NCBI GenBank assembly: GCA_965199005.1
Contig: CBDAQK010000003.1
Location: forward strand, 186,001-250,000
DNA from: LMUY01 sp965199005
Lineage (GTDB): Bacteria > Pseudomonadota > Alphaproteobacteria > Acetobacterales > Acetobacteraceae
Length of the DNA: 64,000 nucleotides
Direction of reading: 5' to 3'
Below are positions 44,808-53,146 of this stretch, in pieces. A model generated the notes under the pieces. The model was given only the letters and a program-made list of their open reading frames with translations, was not told the origin of the DNA and searched no databases. The translations under genes were made by a program, and so were the position numbers. Position 1 is the stretch's first letter. Each line of letters opens with the position of its first letter.

Positions 44808-46415
44808 TCACTTACCTTCGCGGTCGGTCAACCGCTGTGTCTCGGGCGCTACCTGGGCAAATTTTTTTATGACATAGACCATCTTCGGCCGAACAACCCT
44901 GACCTCATCGAAGGCGAAGAGAAAACGCTTGAGACCCGGGCCATCCGGCCAGATGCCAACCGGTCTCAAAACGCCGGACAGCACATTACGCACAAGATCA
45001 AGCGTGCCGGGCGAGCTCCGCCCTCTGAGATGGCCTGGAATGAAGTGCCCCGGGCCGGGTCCGGCGATAATGGGTGCGCCACTCGCCGCGGCTTCGAACT
45101 TTTGGAGCAAAGCATTGATTTCGGCGCGGCGCACAGCATGGCGTATTTTGACCCTGGCAACTACCGGAATATCGACGAGGCTTCCCGCCCGGATCAAACG
45201 GTAGAGCGTGGGAATGCTAACGCCTAGCATCTCGGCAGCTTCAAGAAGGGACACAGCGTCGAAATTCGCGGTCTGGGCGGCCTCAAGCCTGCGGATTTCG
45301 CTCGGCTTAAGAAGCCGCACCTTTCCCTGCTTTGGAGGCGTGGCATCAATCCCAAGCCTTAATGATGTGCGGTTCAAAGTATCCACACTGACACCGAGAT
45401 GGGCAGCAGCCTCCGTCATGCTTAAATGCCGCACGTTCTCGCGTGCGCCGGAACAATTTCTACGGGCTGTGTCCAAGCGGATGGCGACATCAAGCCGTCC
45501 CATGGCAAAATCGCCCAATTCGACAGCGAACGGGCGCCCCCAAGCTCGACAAGCCGGGCGGGTGAAATCAAAGAGTGAGCCAAAGGCTTCGGACATCGGC
45601 ACGGCCTTCCTGTCCCCTACGTTGGTAGCGAGCACCTCCGCAAGGAGTTCGCGGAAAGCTCCAGGCCATGGGTTGAAAGCCTTCCACCCGGCGGACAGCA
45701 CCGCCGGCAGCAAGTCCCGACTGCTTTCTATGAAGCTCGCTATCCGCCGCGGAAGAGGATACTTCATCAGTCGGGAGCCAAGTTCGATCGTCGCACGGAG
45801 GACCTCATCAACTTCAAGACCACTCGCATGACTGGCTCCATTCAGAAGTTCTGAAATCCTGGCGATACCGTTTAGATCCACGGCCTCCAATTCAGGACCG
45901 TCCGAAAGCGTGAGATCGAACCCGCAATCCTTATTATCGCAGCAATGCAGTGCCCCGCCCTTCCATCCAAGAGGTTGCCCGCAGCTTGGGCATTTCCTCA
46001 CCAGCCAAATACGATGGACCACGCACGCCGGGAGCGCCCTTACCATCCACAAAGAGCGGTGATACAGAGACTGGCGCAGACACGCCGGACAGACCTGCCG
46101 TCTTGCAACGCCAACCATTTCCTCTGAGACCTTCTTACCGAGAATGTTCACCGCCTTATTGGCCGGGTGCCAGGTGGACATGCGCCGATGCTCTTCAGTT
46201 GACAGGTTTAGAAAGGCCCCGATTGACATTCCTTCCCTGGAGTCAGGATCGAGAGCCGCAATGGTGGGCACATAACGCCGCCGCATTCCAAGCCGGGCAA
46301 ACAGTTGCTCAGACGTTTGGAATTTATACAAACAGGCGTAACGGGTAATATATCCGTTCATGCTTTCACCTGGTTCAACAGGCAGTTTGTCCGGCAGCGA
46401 ATATGAGCCACTCAT
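44808..46415 (-). CDS. tniQ: TniQ/TnsD-family target-selection protein
   Basis: A 535-residue protein. The N-terminal TniQ domain has PVEPGESMNGYITRYA and later VCPACLRQSLYHRSLWMVRA, LPACVVHRIWLVRKCPSCG and a CC.N..CGF zinc knuckle, the Cys/His pattern of the family. After residue about 330 come helix-turn-helix-like segments (SMTEAAAHLGVSVDTLNR, LLEAAEMLGVSIPTLYRLI). TniQ proteins link the TnsC-type ATPase to a DNA target. It starts with an ATGA overlap on the ATPase gene. The tandem HTHs suggest it reads a specific site itself. Confidence 0.85.
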   Translation of the reverse strand: MSGSYSLPDKLPVEPGESMNGYITRYACLYKFQTSEQLFARLGMRRRYVPTIAALDPDSREGMSIGAFLNLSTEEHRRMSTWHPANKAVNILGKKVSEEMVGVARRQVCPACLRQSLYHRSLWMVRALPACVVHRIWLVRKCPSCGQPLGWKGGALHCCDNKDCGFDLTLSDGPELEAVDLNGIARISELLNGASHASGLEVDEVLRATIELGSRLMKYPLPRRIASFIESSRDLLPAVLSAGWKAFNPWPGAFRELLAEVLATNVGDRKAVPMSEAFGSLFDFTRPACRAWGRPFAVELGDFAMGRLDVAIRLDTARRNCSGARENVRHLSMTEAAAHLGVSVDTLNRTSLRLGIDATPPKQGKVRLLKPSEIRRLEAAQTANFDAVSLLEAAEMLGVSIPTLYRLIRAGSLVDIPVVARVKIRHAVRRAEINALLQKFEAAASGAPIIAGPGPGHFIPGHLRGRSSPGTLDLVRNVLSGVLRPVGIWPDGPGLKRFLFAFDEVRVVRPKMVYVIKKFAQVAPETQRLTDREGK

Positions 46416-47383
46416 ACCCTGCCACTCCCTTTGGTGAGCGCCCTCGTCGCGCCGGCGCTGCTCTGACCGATGGCCTCGGCACGATTGCGAAAGTCTTTTT
46501 CATCTTGCACATCAAAGGGATTGAAGGCTGTAGGCGAGCGCTGACGAAGCAACTCCGCGGCAGCTTTCCTGAGGGTTGCTTCTGTCAAACAGGAATTATT
46601 AGCCGAGCGCGCTAGACTTCTTGCGTGCGTGAGATACTGGTTGATCAAGCCCACGCGCCCGGAGCAGGCCACCAGGATTCGTGATGCATTGTATTCGCTA
46701 TTTAAGAATGATCGGGTCGGGAGCCCGAGGTGCCTTTCGAGTTCCCCGAGGATATATCGGACCTCAAGCATGTCGTCGGCGACATGAAGACTGAGATCGC
46801 AGAAAGGCGGGAATGGCAACAGCCGCCCGGCGAGGGACCCGTTCCGCGACATAACCATGGTCAGCCGGTCCGCGTAACCGATGAGCAGCAACGGGATCCT
46901 GGCCTTGTTGAGCAGCTCATTGAACCAGGCGACGCCGTTGTCCTGCACGCGCGTCGTCTGACTGTCGACTAAGTAGTGCGCCTCATCGCAGATGATCACG
47001 TCGTAAGCGCGTCGTATAAGCGCCTCAATGACGCGGCCCTTGCGCTGGAGCGCGGTACCGTAGTCAGGGTTCGGATCTCCCAGCACCTCGAGTATGGTGC
47101 GGGAAATGTTCGCAGGGGTCACCTCCGACGAGAGTTCGACGTAAAGGGCCTTGAGGGTCTTGCCAGTCACTTCAGCCCGACGCCGAATGTAGTGCTTGAC
47201 GATCGTCGTTTTCCCGCTCCGCCATCCTCCCATGATTGCCGCACCCCAGGCGTGGTTCTCGGTCCTCGGTTCATCAAAAAGCGCGTCAAGGTGTTCAAAG
47301 CCCACCTTGCTGTGACGCGTCTCCACGAAGATACGTGACAGCGAGTCTGCGGGGACATCGCTGTCGTCGAGAAAGTCCCGCAT
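46412..47383 (-). CDS. tniB: TniB/TnsC-type AAA+ ATPase
   Basis: A 323-residue ATPase of the transposition complex. Walker A is GGWRSGKT (residues 52-59), Walker B is DVIICDEAHYLVD (about 133), and a sensor-like stretch LLIGYADRLTMVMSRNG follows. In Tn7 and Tn5053 relatives this protein polymerises on target DNA and passes the signal from TniQ to the transposase. The ATG at 47383 lies 2 nt after the stop of the 171-residue gene and the end overlaps tniQ, so all are co-translated. Confidence 0.9.
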   Translation of the reverse strand: MRDFLDDSDVPADSLSRIFVETRHSKVGFEHLDALFDEPRTENHAWGAAIMGGWRSGKTTIVKHYIRRRAEVTGKTLKALYVELSSEVTPANISRTILEVLGDPNPDYGTALQRKGRVIEALIRRAYDVIICDEAHYLVDSQTTRVQDNGVAWFNELLNKARIPLLLIGYADRLTMVMSRNGSLAGRLLPFPPFCDLSLHVADDMLEVRYILGELERHLGLPTRSFLNSEYNASRILVACSGRVGLINQYLTHARSLARSANNSCLTEATLRKAAAELLRQRSPTAFNPFDVQDEKDFRNRAEAIGQSSAGATRALTKGSGRV

Positions 47384-47385
47384 GC

Positions 47386-47901
47386 TTAGTCCGCCTCTGT
47401 CGGTTTGCGCACGGACGCACCGGGTTCCTGCCCGGCCAATATTTCTGACGCACCCTTGTCTATCGGCCCCGAATGTCTGTAAGCACGATTTCTCACTCGG
47501 CCCGACGTGGCTCCCAAAGTCCCGCGAACGCGCTGAAGCTCCTCATAGATTTCGGTCCAGTTGAAATCGGTGTCGCAGACTTCACGTGAGTGGGCGCGTC
47601 GGCGCGCCTGTGCGATGATCCGGTAATCCGCGAGACTGCGCCCCCGCACCCGCGCGACCTGATCCGTGCGGACGTAGACTGAAAGCCAGTCATTCGTGTC
47701 CAAGCAACGGAAGTGTATAATCTCAAGGTTTTCGGTGTCGATCTGGACCATCACCTTTTTGGGGAGGCGGCCGTTCGGGAGAGCGCAGGCCCTCGCCACA
47801 TGCACTGAGTTATAATTGAGGCCGCAAAATTGAAGTCCGCCGCTGCGTAAAGTCCGCACCTTTGTGATCGGCACTGCTTGAAGATCGGTGATATCCACCA
47901 T
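47386..47901 (-). CDS. Free-standing copy of the TnsB C-terminal (Mu-transposase C) region
   Basis: A 171-residue protein whose whole length matches the last third of the TnsB protein encoded just upstream: YNSVHVARACALPNGR against YNSEHVAALRALPKDR, VQIDTENLEIIHF against IRIDRENLALIHF, GRSLADYRII against GRSLEEYQIA, and a shared tail GAxVRKP at the very end. It has no DDE catalytic core. It starts at ATG 47901 with AGGAGAG upstream, 2 nt after the TnsB stop. In relatives the TnsB C-terminus contacts TnsC, so this protein may bind the ATPase as a regulator or decoy. That role is inference. Confidence 0.8.
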   Translation of the reverse strand: MVDITDLQAVPITKVRTLRSGGLQFCGLNYNSVHVARACALPNGRLPKKVMVQIDTENLEIIHFRCLDTNDWLSVYVRTDQVARVRGRSLADYRIIAQARRRAHSREVCDTDFNWTEIYEELQRVRGTLGATSGRVRNRAYRHSGPIDKGASEILAGQEPGASVRKPTEAD

Positions 47902-47903
47902 AA

Positions 47904-50012
47904 TCAGCTCTCCTGTTTTGGTTTACGCACATGCGCGCCAAGTCCATTCCTGGCCGCCCAATCAGCGGCGCCTTTATCCTCGGCTTCCGCATCTTCCGGT
48001 GCGGCGGTTTTGGGCGCGGCCGCGAAGCTGACGGCGCGATCAAGCATCGAGGACAGGTCCTCTCCCTCGGCGGGCGTCTTTTGGCCCTCGGGCTTGGTCA
48101 AATAGCCTGCCTGTTTCAAAAGGCGTTCGCGCTCGCCTGCAGCCTTGACCCGCTCGCTTAACTTGGAACTGCCTTCACGCTTTTGGCGGCTCCGTTCGAG
48201 CTCTTCGTAGCTCTCGGCCCAGGAAGGGTCACGGTCACCGAACTCGTCACGGCGATGGCGCCGGAGAGCCCGCGCTATCTGATACTCCTCGAGACTGCGC
48301 CCGTTCACCCGCGCCATCAGGTCTCCGCGGAGATATGCTGGAAGCCACTCATTGGCGTGCGGATGATGGAAATGGATGAGGGCGAGATTTTCCCTGTCGA
48401 TGCGGATCGTCACCTCTTTGAGGACGCGATCCTTCGGGAGAGCCCGTAGCGCCGCCACATGCTCCGAGTTATAGATAAGCTCGCAGTATTCCAGACCTAC
48501 CTTGCTGGGAGTTCGCGCTACTGTAATGGACAAGGCATCGAGCACTGTGTCGCGTGCTAGTGGCATCCGCTGCTCGTTCTTGGCCATGTCACGCAGCCAC
48601 AGTGCGAGCGGGGGCTCGTCAATGCCCTTATGCACGATGCGCAAGTACTCGTGGACAATCCATTCAAGCAACTTGCGGGCGAGCTCCTCAATAGTTGCGG
48701 TGGCCACGCTCTCTGGTGCAGGATCAGTGTCCCTATCAAAGATATTTGAGAAGGTCGTCCCCGACACGATGTGAAAGACTTGGCGCAGCATCGTTCCGAT
48801 CGCGCGCTCGATGATCCCCCGATACCACGCCTTGTGCACGGGCATCGTTCGATGGGCGATGCCAAGTATTGCGAGGGCTGCAATCAGAGCGGTGGAATTA
48901 TACTGCTTCCCATTGTCCACGTGGATGTAGTCGGGACGACCTTCCGCCGGATAACTTCCTTTCACGCCGTATTTTCTGAGGAGTTCCTCCTTGTTCAGGA
49001 TGGCCCGGGCAATTGCCTCCATTGCGCTGGTGGTGTCAGGGGGATGGAACGTAATAAGAAAACTCATGATCATCCGCGTATAGCGGTCGATCACTAATAT
49101 GACCCACGGGCGTCCGATCACCGTCTCACCGTCTTCCGCGAGGCACATGGCATCGACGCGCGTGTCGTCGATCTCCCAAACCTCATTTGCATGATCAGTG
49201 ACTATTCCGGGCCCGACGGCCCGCCATTTTTCGTTAGCCTTCTTCTTCCCGAACCGGCAGTAGTCGACTGTATACTGGCAAAGCCCGGAGACTGCTTTGC
49301 GCAACGCCTCATACGACGGAACCGGAATTTTCTCGTCCGCCGGAAGTGTTGAATTTTTGGCTTTCAATGCCGTCATTATCTTGCGATGGACGCCGGCAAC
49401 CGAATACCGCTCCCGCGTCAGATAGAATTCATCGATGAGGGCCATGATGACGTCATGAGTGTTCCGCTGAAGCTTGATTGTCCGATTTCCCCTTAGCCGG
49501 TTCTGGGGTACTAAAGCCTCACCGATTTGTCCGCGCGCAAGCCAGGCGCGAATGTATTTTTGAACACTGCTCACGCTAGGCGCGCATGGTTCAAACCGCC
49601 CGGCCTCCTTCGCCTCGGCCTCACGCCGTTGGTAAACAGTGTCGATGATCGGCTGCAAGCCTTCCGGAGTCCGCGGCGCGCGGCACAATTCCCACGCCAT
49701 GCAGTAGTCCAGCCTGCGCGCGAGTTCAGCTTTCTCGGCAGCGTTCGCACCCGCCACAGAAATCGCCGCACGCCGGAAGCCGCGGCCGTTGTCATCTCCG
49801 GCGACTCCCGGCTCGAACCAGTCGCGCAATTCGTTGCGGTCACGCAACTGCCGCAATTCCTCACCGGAGAAGTGCACCTGGATTCCCGCAGCGTCCGAGA
49901 AAAGATAGCTGCGTTGCGTATCGCGGGCCCTGCCGGCGTAGACTATCCGTTTTCCCGCATACAGGAACGCCTGCTTTGGTTGGATGATGAAATCTGGCGC
50001 AGCCATGCTCAT
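47904..50012 (-). CDS. tnsB: TnsB/TniA-type DDE transposase
   Basis: A 702-residue transposase. N-terminal helix-turn-helix regions (about 1-230) would bind the element ends. The integrase core carries the DDE residues: Asp in VWEIDDTRVDAM (about 280), Asp in YIHVDNGKQYNS (about 364), Glu in YRGIIERAIGTM (about 400). A Mu-transposase C domain and a charged tail ending GAHVRKPKQES follow. It cuts the 3' ends and joins them to the target. ATG 50012 overlaps the stop of the upstream gene (ATGA); a GTG at 50045 lies inside that gene. It appears intact. Confidence 0.92.
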   Translation of the reverse strand: MSMAAPDFIIQPKQAFLYAGKRIVYAGRARDTQRSYLFSDAAGIQVHFSGEELRQLRDRNELRDWFEPGVAGDDNGRGFRRAAISVAGANAAEKAELARRLDYCMAWELCRAPRTPEGLQPIIDTVYQRREAEAKEAGRFEPCAPSVSSVQKYIRAWLARGQIGEALVPQNRLRGNRTIKLQRNTHDVIMALIDEFYLTRERYSVAGVHRKIMTALKAKNSTLPADEKIPVPSYEALRKAVSGLCQYTVDYCRFGKKKANEKWRAVGPGIVTDHANEVWEIDDTRVDAMCLAEDGETVIGRPWVILVIDRYTRMIMSFLITFHPPDTTSAMEAIARAILNKEELLRKYGVKGSYPAEGRPDYIHVDNGKQYNSTALIAALAILGIAHRTMPVHKAWYRGIIERAIGTMLRQVFHIVSGTTFSNIFDRDTDPAPESVATATIEELARKLLEWIVHEYLRIVHKGIDEPPLALWLRDMAKNEQRMPLARDTVLDALSITVARTPSKVGLEYCELIYNSEHVAALRALPKDRVLKEVTIRIDRENLALIHFHHPHANEWLPAYLRGDLMARVNGRSLEEYQIARALRRHRRDEFGDRDPSWAESYEELERSRQKREGSSKLSERVKAAGERERLLKQAGYLTKPEGQKTPAEGEDLSSMLDRAVSFAAAPKTAAPEDAEAEDKGAADWAARNGLGAHVRKPKQES

Positions 50013-50695
50013 CGTTGCGTATCCACCCGCAAGCCGACCCGGCACGCCCTTAAATCCGGCGCCCGCAAATCAATAAGGAGTATCCTGCGCATGGCCAGCA
50101 CGCAGGCCACGCATGACAGTTCGCGGCCGGACGGACCGGTTTCCGCTAATTGGCCGATCGTCGCCGAACCGCCGAATTGGGTCACGAGACGGACGCACTG
50201 GAACTGCTCCGCCGGACCCACCGCCCAGCCCGACGAACGCATTACCGCGCGTGCATTCTTCAGACGCGGATCATTACGGATTCCATCTTCCGGCATGAAA
50301 ATCACGCCGAAGCCGACGCTGGCAAGGACCCCGATAAGAAGCTGGTCGAAAGCCAGTTGGCGGGCCGTGCCTTGGTCTTCGGACCGGACTAAAACCACGG
50401 CAACTTTGCGGCCGTCCGACATCGTCAGGCCCAGCGCTGGACGGTATTCGTAGCATAGTCCGTCAACCACGAGCGGGACCGTTATTGGCCACGCAGAGTA
50501 ACTTGTTACGGCGTCATGAAGTTCGAACAAGATCATGGCGTTCTTCTGCGCGTCAGTGGTCCAGAAGACCGGACCTCTCATCTTCTCGCTCGCCAGCATC
50601 CCGCGCCGTTGCCGGTATGAATTGAAGGCGACCAGCCGGGCGATGTGTGTGGCTATCTCGCTGCCGCCTTGGTCCTGGGGGTCGGTAACTGGCAT
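50009..50695 (-). CDS. TnsA-like protein with lost catalytic residues
   Basis: A 228-residue protein that aligns with the TnsA-like endonuclease encoded upstream. Its LASVGFGVIFMPEDGIRNDP matches LASVGIRYRVRTPFWSRQEP, and LKNARAVMRSSG matches LSNAKALHRQG. At the nuclease site, however, PALGLTMSDGRKVAVVLVR replaces PDLGLCLLDGSVELWEVK: the catalytic Asp is Ala and the Glu-Val-Lys is Val-Leu-Val. It should fold like TnsA but not cut DNA. Its stop overlaps the TnsB start, so it is made together with TnsB and may be a structural partner. Confidence 0.75.
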   Translation of the reverse strand: MPVTDPQDQGGSEIATHIARLVAFNSYRQRRGMLASEKMRGPVFWTTDAQKNAMILFELHDAVTSYSAWPITVPLVVDGLCYEYRPALGLTMSDGRKVAVVLVRSEDQGTARQLAFDQLLIGVLASVGFGVIFMPEDGIRNDPRLKNARAVMRSSGWAVGPAEQFQCVRLVTQFGGSATIGQLAETGPSGRELSCVACVLAMRRILLIDLRAPDLRACRVGLRVDTQR

Positions 50696-50737
50696 TTGGC
50701 GGCTTTCAGGCTGGCGTTCGGCGGTCGCGCGAGGCTT

Positions 50738-51616
50738 TCACACTGGGCGGTAAACCCCGCTAATTCGACCGCTGCCGGCGCTGCTTGCGTCCTCTAATTC
50801 GAAAGCGCCTGAGCTTGCGCCTGGTCGCGGAAGCCTGATCTCCGAGTTGTCGCCCAGCCGGCCACGCGTGATCTCGATCGACAAGCCACCCTTCGCCGCG
50901 GCGGCGTAGATATCGGCCAAACCCGCTCCAAGCGCCCGGCGCAGGCAACCGACTGTCTTCTCCGGCAAGCAGGGGAGCGTCTCAGCCATGGCGGCAATGA
51001 AGCCTGGCGTCAGGAGCCGGTCACCTTGCCGGTGCAGCGCCTTCGCGTTTGAAAGACGGGGTTCCTGGCGCGACCAGAACGGTGTGCGCACCCGGTATCG
51101 TATTCCAACTGAGGCCAGTGACAGGCCGATGGCCTCAAGACGGCCCCGAAACTTTTCGCCCAGACCCTCGGGTTTGACTTCCCATAGCTCGACTGACCCA
51201 TCCAGGAGGCAAAGTCCCAAATCGGGGAAAGCCCGACGCATACGGGCGCCGTCATGAAACCAAATTTCCGCTGGCTGCGCGCGATAGTGCCTTACATCCT
51301 CAAGCACCTCGGCAAGGACCAATGGATCTTCCTCACCACCCGAGTCTGTCCGGAAGGTTTCGCCCATCTTATGGCTGACCAATTTCACGAGGATTGCGCT
51401 CGATGACCTGGAGGCGGTGGCGCGGGCCTCCGGTCCATTCCGGATTGCGGCCGCCAGCGCGGAGGTGATGGTGGGGGGTGATCGCGCACCCTGGGTAAGA
51501 TCGATGATGAGGTGCCCCTTGGGCCCCGAACCCAAGGGCGGCGACGGTAGCTTTAGGACGCGGGCGCGGGCAATGCCCGGCTGCACGGCGATCGGGTCGT
51601 TTCCAGAGTCTGTCAT
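50738..51616 (-). CDS. tnsA: TnsA-like endonuclease
   Basis: A 292-residue protein with a TnsA-type PD-(D/E)xK nuclease core: Glu in LAEVLEDVRHYRAQP (about 100), Asp in FPDLGLCLLDG (about 132), and EVK in SVELWEVKPEG (about 147). The remainder, with LPEKTVGCLRRALGAG and a Ser/Gly-rich tail, has no domain I know. TnsA cuts the 5' ends of the element so that TnsA plus TnsB give cut-and-paste transposition. ATG 51616 overlaps the previous stop (ATGA). A 42-nt gap follows before the dead paralog. Confidence 0.8.
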   Translation of the reverse strand: MTDSGNDPIAVQPGIARARVLKLPSPPLGSGPKGHLIIDLTQGARSPPTITSALAAAIRNGPEARATASRSSSAILVKLVSHKMGETFRTDSGGEEDPLVLAEVLEDVRHYRAQPAEIWFHDGARMRRAFPDLGLCLLDGSVELWEVKPEGLGEKFRGRLEAIGLSLASVGIRYRVRTPFWSRQEPRLSNAKALHRQGDRLLTPGFIAAMAETLPCLPEKTVGCLRRALGAGLADIYAAAAKGGLSIEITRGRLGDNSEIRLPRPGASSGAFELEDASSAGSGRISGVYRPV

Positions 51617-52011
51617 GACCGCAATCCCCGGCCGCGGAGCGCTGGGAAGGACCAGACCTTGGGTTCAAAACTGACCTGCAGGCTGACCGCCAAACGGCTC
51701 ATCCGGTCGATGACAAGCGTCAAGCGAGGTCGCCGGAAACGGCCGCGATCACCGTCGAGGACAAGCACACTGCAAACAGTGTTATCAACCATAGATCTTG
51801 GCGGGTCGCGGTCACGCGGGGCGCCGCCGGGCAGCTGCAAACCAGCGGGAGTGGTAAGTCCAATACCCCTTGACACAGCGCCGGCGCAGGCTACACCGGC
51901 TTCCGACGAAACGTCATGGCTACGAGGTTGAGCATCGGACAAACTCGGCGCGGTGCCCGGCGATGGCACGGTGGTTTGAAAATTCAGCGAGGCGGATTTC
52001 TCATGTGTCAT
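51613..52011 (-). CDS. First gene of the transposition operon: partial integrase-core protein
   Basis: A 132-residue protein from ATG 52011 with AGGAG 6 nt upstream. The first 75 residues are Ser/Pro/Gly-rich without structure. The C-terminal part (VDNTVCSVLVLDGDRGRFRR, then PRLTLVIDRMSRLAVSLQVSFEP) matches the first strands of the TnsB integrase core (IDDTRVDAM and ILVIDRYTRMIMSFLITFHP). The first Asp is kept, but the second Asp and the Glu are absent, so it cannot catalyse. It overlaps the tnsA-like gene by 4 nt. It is either a preserved accessory protein or the residue of a second transposase gene. Confidence 0.6.
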   Translation of the reverse strand: MTHEKSASLNFQTTVPSPGTAPSLSDAQPRSHDVSSEAGVACAGAVSRGIGLTTPAGLQLPGGAPRDRDPPRSMVDNTVCSVLVLDGDRGRFRRPRLTLVIDRMSRLAVSLQVSFEPKVWSFPALRGRGLRS

Positions 52012-52456
52012 GAGACACTCCTTTTGATCAGGTTGCAGCGGCGCTCCGGCGGTGGAGCCGATTAGCCGATCCTAATTCGAAAGGAGGCAATGGGTTGACA
52101 CAGGCAGCGTGCCACGCGGTTCGATAGGTAAGTGGTTGAAACGTCTGGACGGTTTGGATGGCAGTACTTCATCAGAGCCCTCGATGAGAAATTGACTCAA
52201 CCCCCGCGCAATGCGCCGGGGGGTAGTCAGGTGGTAATCATCGGGCTGCAGACATGATCGGCCCGCATCCTAAAGTGGATTGCAGGCTCAGCGCCTAGGA
52301 TAAGCTTCCGGCTCATGGCGGCGCTCAGAGCACGCTGTGCGCAAAGCTGTCAATGCATCACCGGACTAATTCGTCCTGAAAATTCTTGCAGGCGGCGGAA
52401 TACCTTGTTCACAATTTCGTGAGCCGTTGGGTATTGTCCGCTAGAGCGGCATGCGT
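52012..52456. other. Upstream region of the transposition operon, probable element end
   Basis: A 445-nt non-coding stretch. By analogy with Tn7, where tnsA lies next to one end, an element end and transposase-binding repeats would be expected here. The word TAATTCG occurs twice (near 52072 and 52366), but I could not define a terminal inverted repeat. The operon promoter should also lie here. Confidence 0.4.
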
Positions 52457-53146
52457 TTATTCGGGCGCAAATCCTGCGGCTTGGAAGTAGTTCTGGCACT
52501 CCTGCGGTGTGAACAAATTGCAGATGCTGCCGAGCGCTGCAGTGAGCGCGTCGAAGGTGCGGGCCGAGGCAGCGCGCAGGTGCGCCTTGAGCTTGGACAG
52601 CGCCATTTCGATCGGGTTCAAGTCGGGCGAGTATTGCGGCAGGAAGAGCATGCGCGCGCCGCGGGCGTGAATGGCGGCTTCGGCGCGGGCGCTCTTGTGC
52701 ACCGAGAGGTTGTCGAGGATGGCGATGTCGCCGGGCTGCAGCGTCGGGGCCAGTTGAGTTTCAACATAGAGATCGAAGGCCACCCGATCCATCGCGTTGG
52801 GGATCACCCAGGGGGCAGTTAGCCCGTTTTGGCGCAACCCGGCAATAAAGGTCTGCGTGCCCCATCTCGCATACGGTGCCTTCGCCCGCAGCCGCCAGCC
52901 TCGCCGTGCACGCCCGCTAAGCCGCGTCATCTTGGTCGTCACGGCCGTTTCATCCAGAAAAACCAGCTGGCCGAGCCGTCGGCACAGCGAGGGCAACAGC
53001 CAGCGCAACCAGCGTCGGCGTCGTTTGGCGACGTCGGCGCGCTCGGTCTCCTGCGCGGCGAGGGCTTTTTTATATGTCCAGCCGGCCTGGCACAGCAGTC
53101 GCGACAGCGAACTCGGCGTCGTGGCGACACTGTGCTCATGCCGCAT
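52457..53146 (-). CDS. IS630-family transposase, N-terminally truncated
   Basis: A 229-residue DDE transposase. Catalytic residues are Asp in LVFLDETAVTTKM (about 65), Asp in IAILDNLSVHKSA (about 140) and Glu in SPDLNPIEMALSKLKAHL (about 180). The N-terminal helix-turn-helix half (about 100 residues) that recognises the element ends is missing; the frame begins at the linker TTPSSLSRLLCQAGWTYKK. Upstream DNA shows no matching piece, so the copy is probably inactive unless a partner supplies the rest. It lies just outside the Tn7-like operon. Confidence 0.85.
   Translation of the reverse strand: MRHEHSVATTPSSLSRLLCQAGWTYKKALAAQETERADVAKRRRRWLRWLLPSLCRRLGQLVFLDETAVTTKMTRLSGRARRGWRLRAKAPYARWGTQTFIAGLRQNGLTAPWVIPNAMDRVAFDLYVETQLAPTLQPGDIAILDNLSVHKSARAEAAIHARGARMLFLPQYSPDLNPIEMALSKLKAHLRAASARTFDALTAALGSICNLFTPQECQNYFQAAGFAPE

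Noticed and set aside
52359..52390. Resemblance of the sequence near 52366-52385 to Tn402/Tn5053-type terminal repeats
   Set aside because: Only a short CTGAAAAT core fits and the terminal trinucleotide is wrong.
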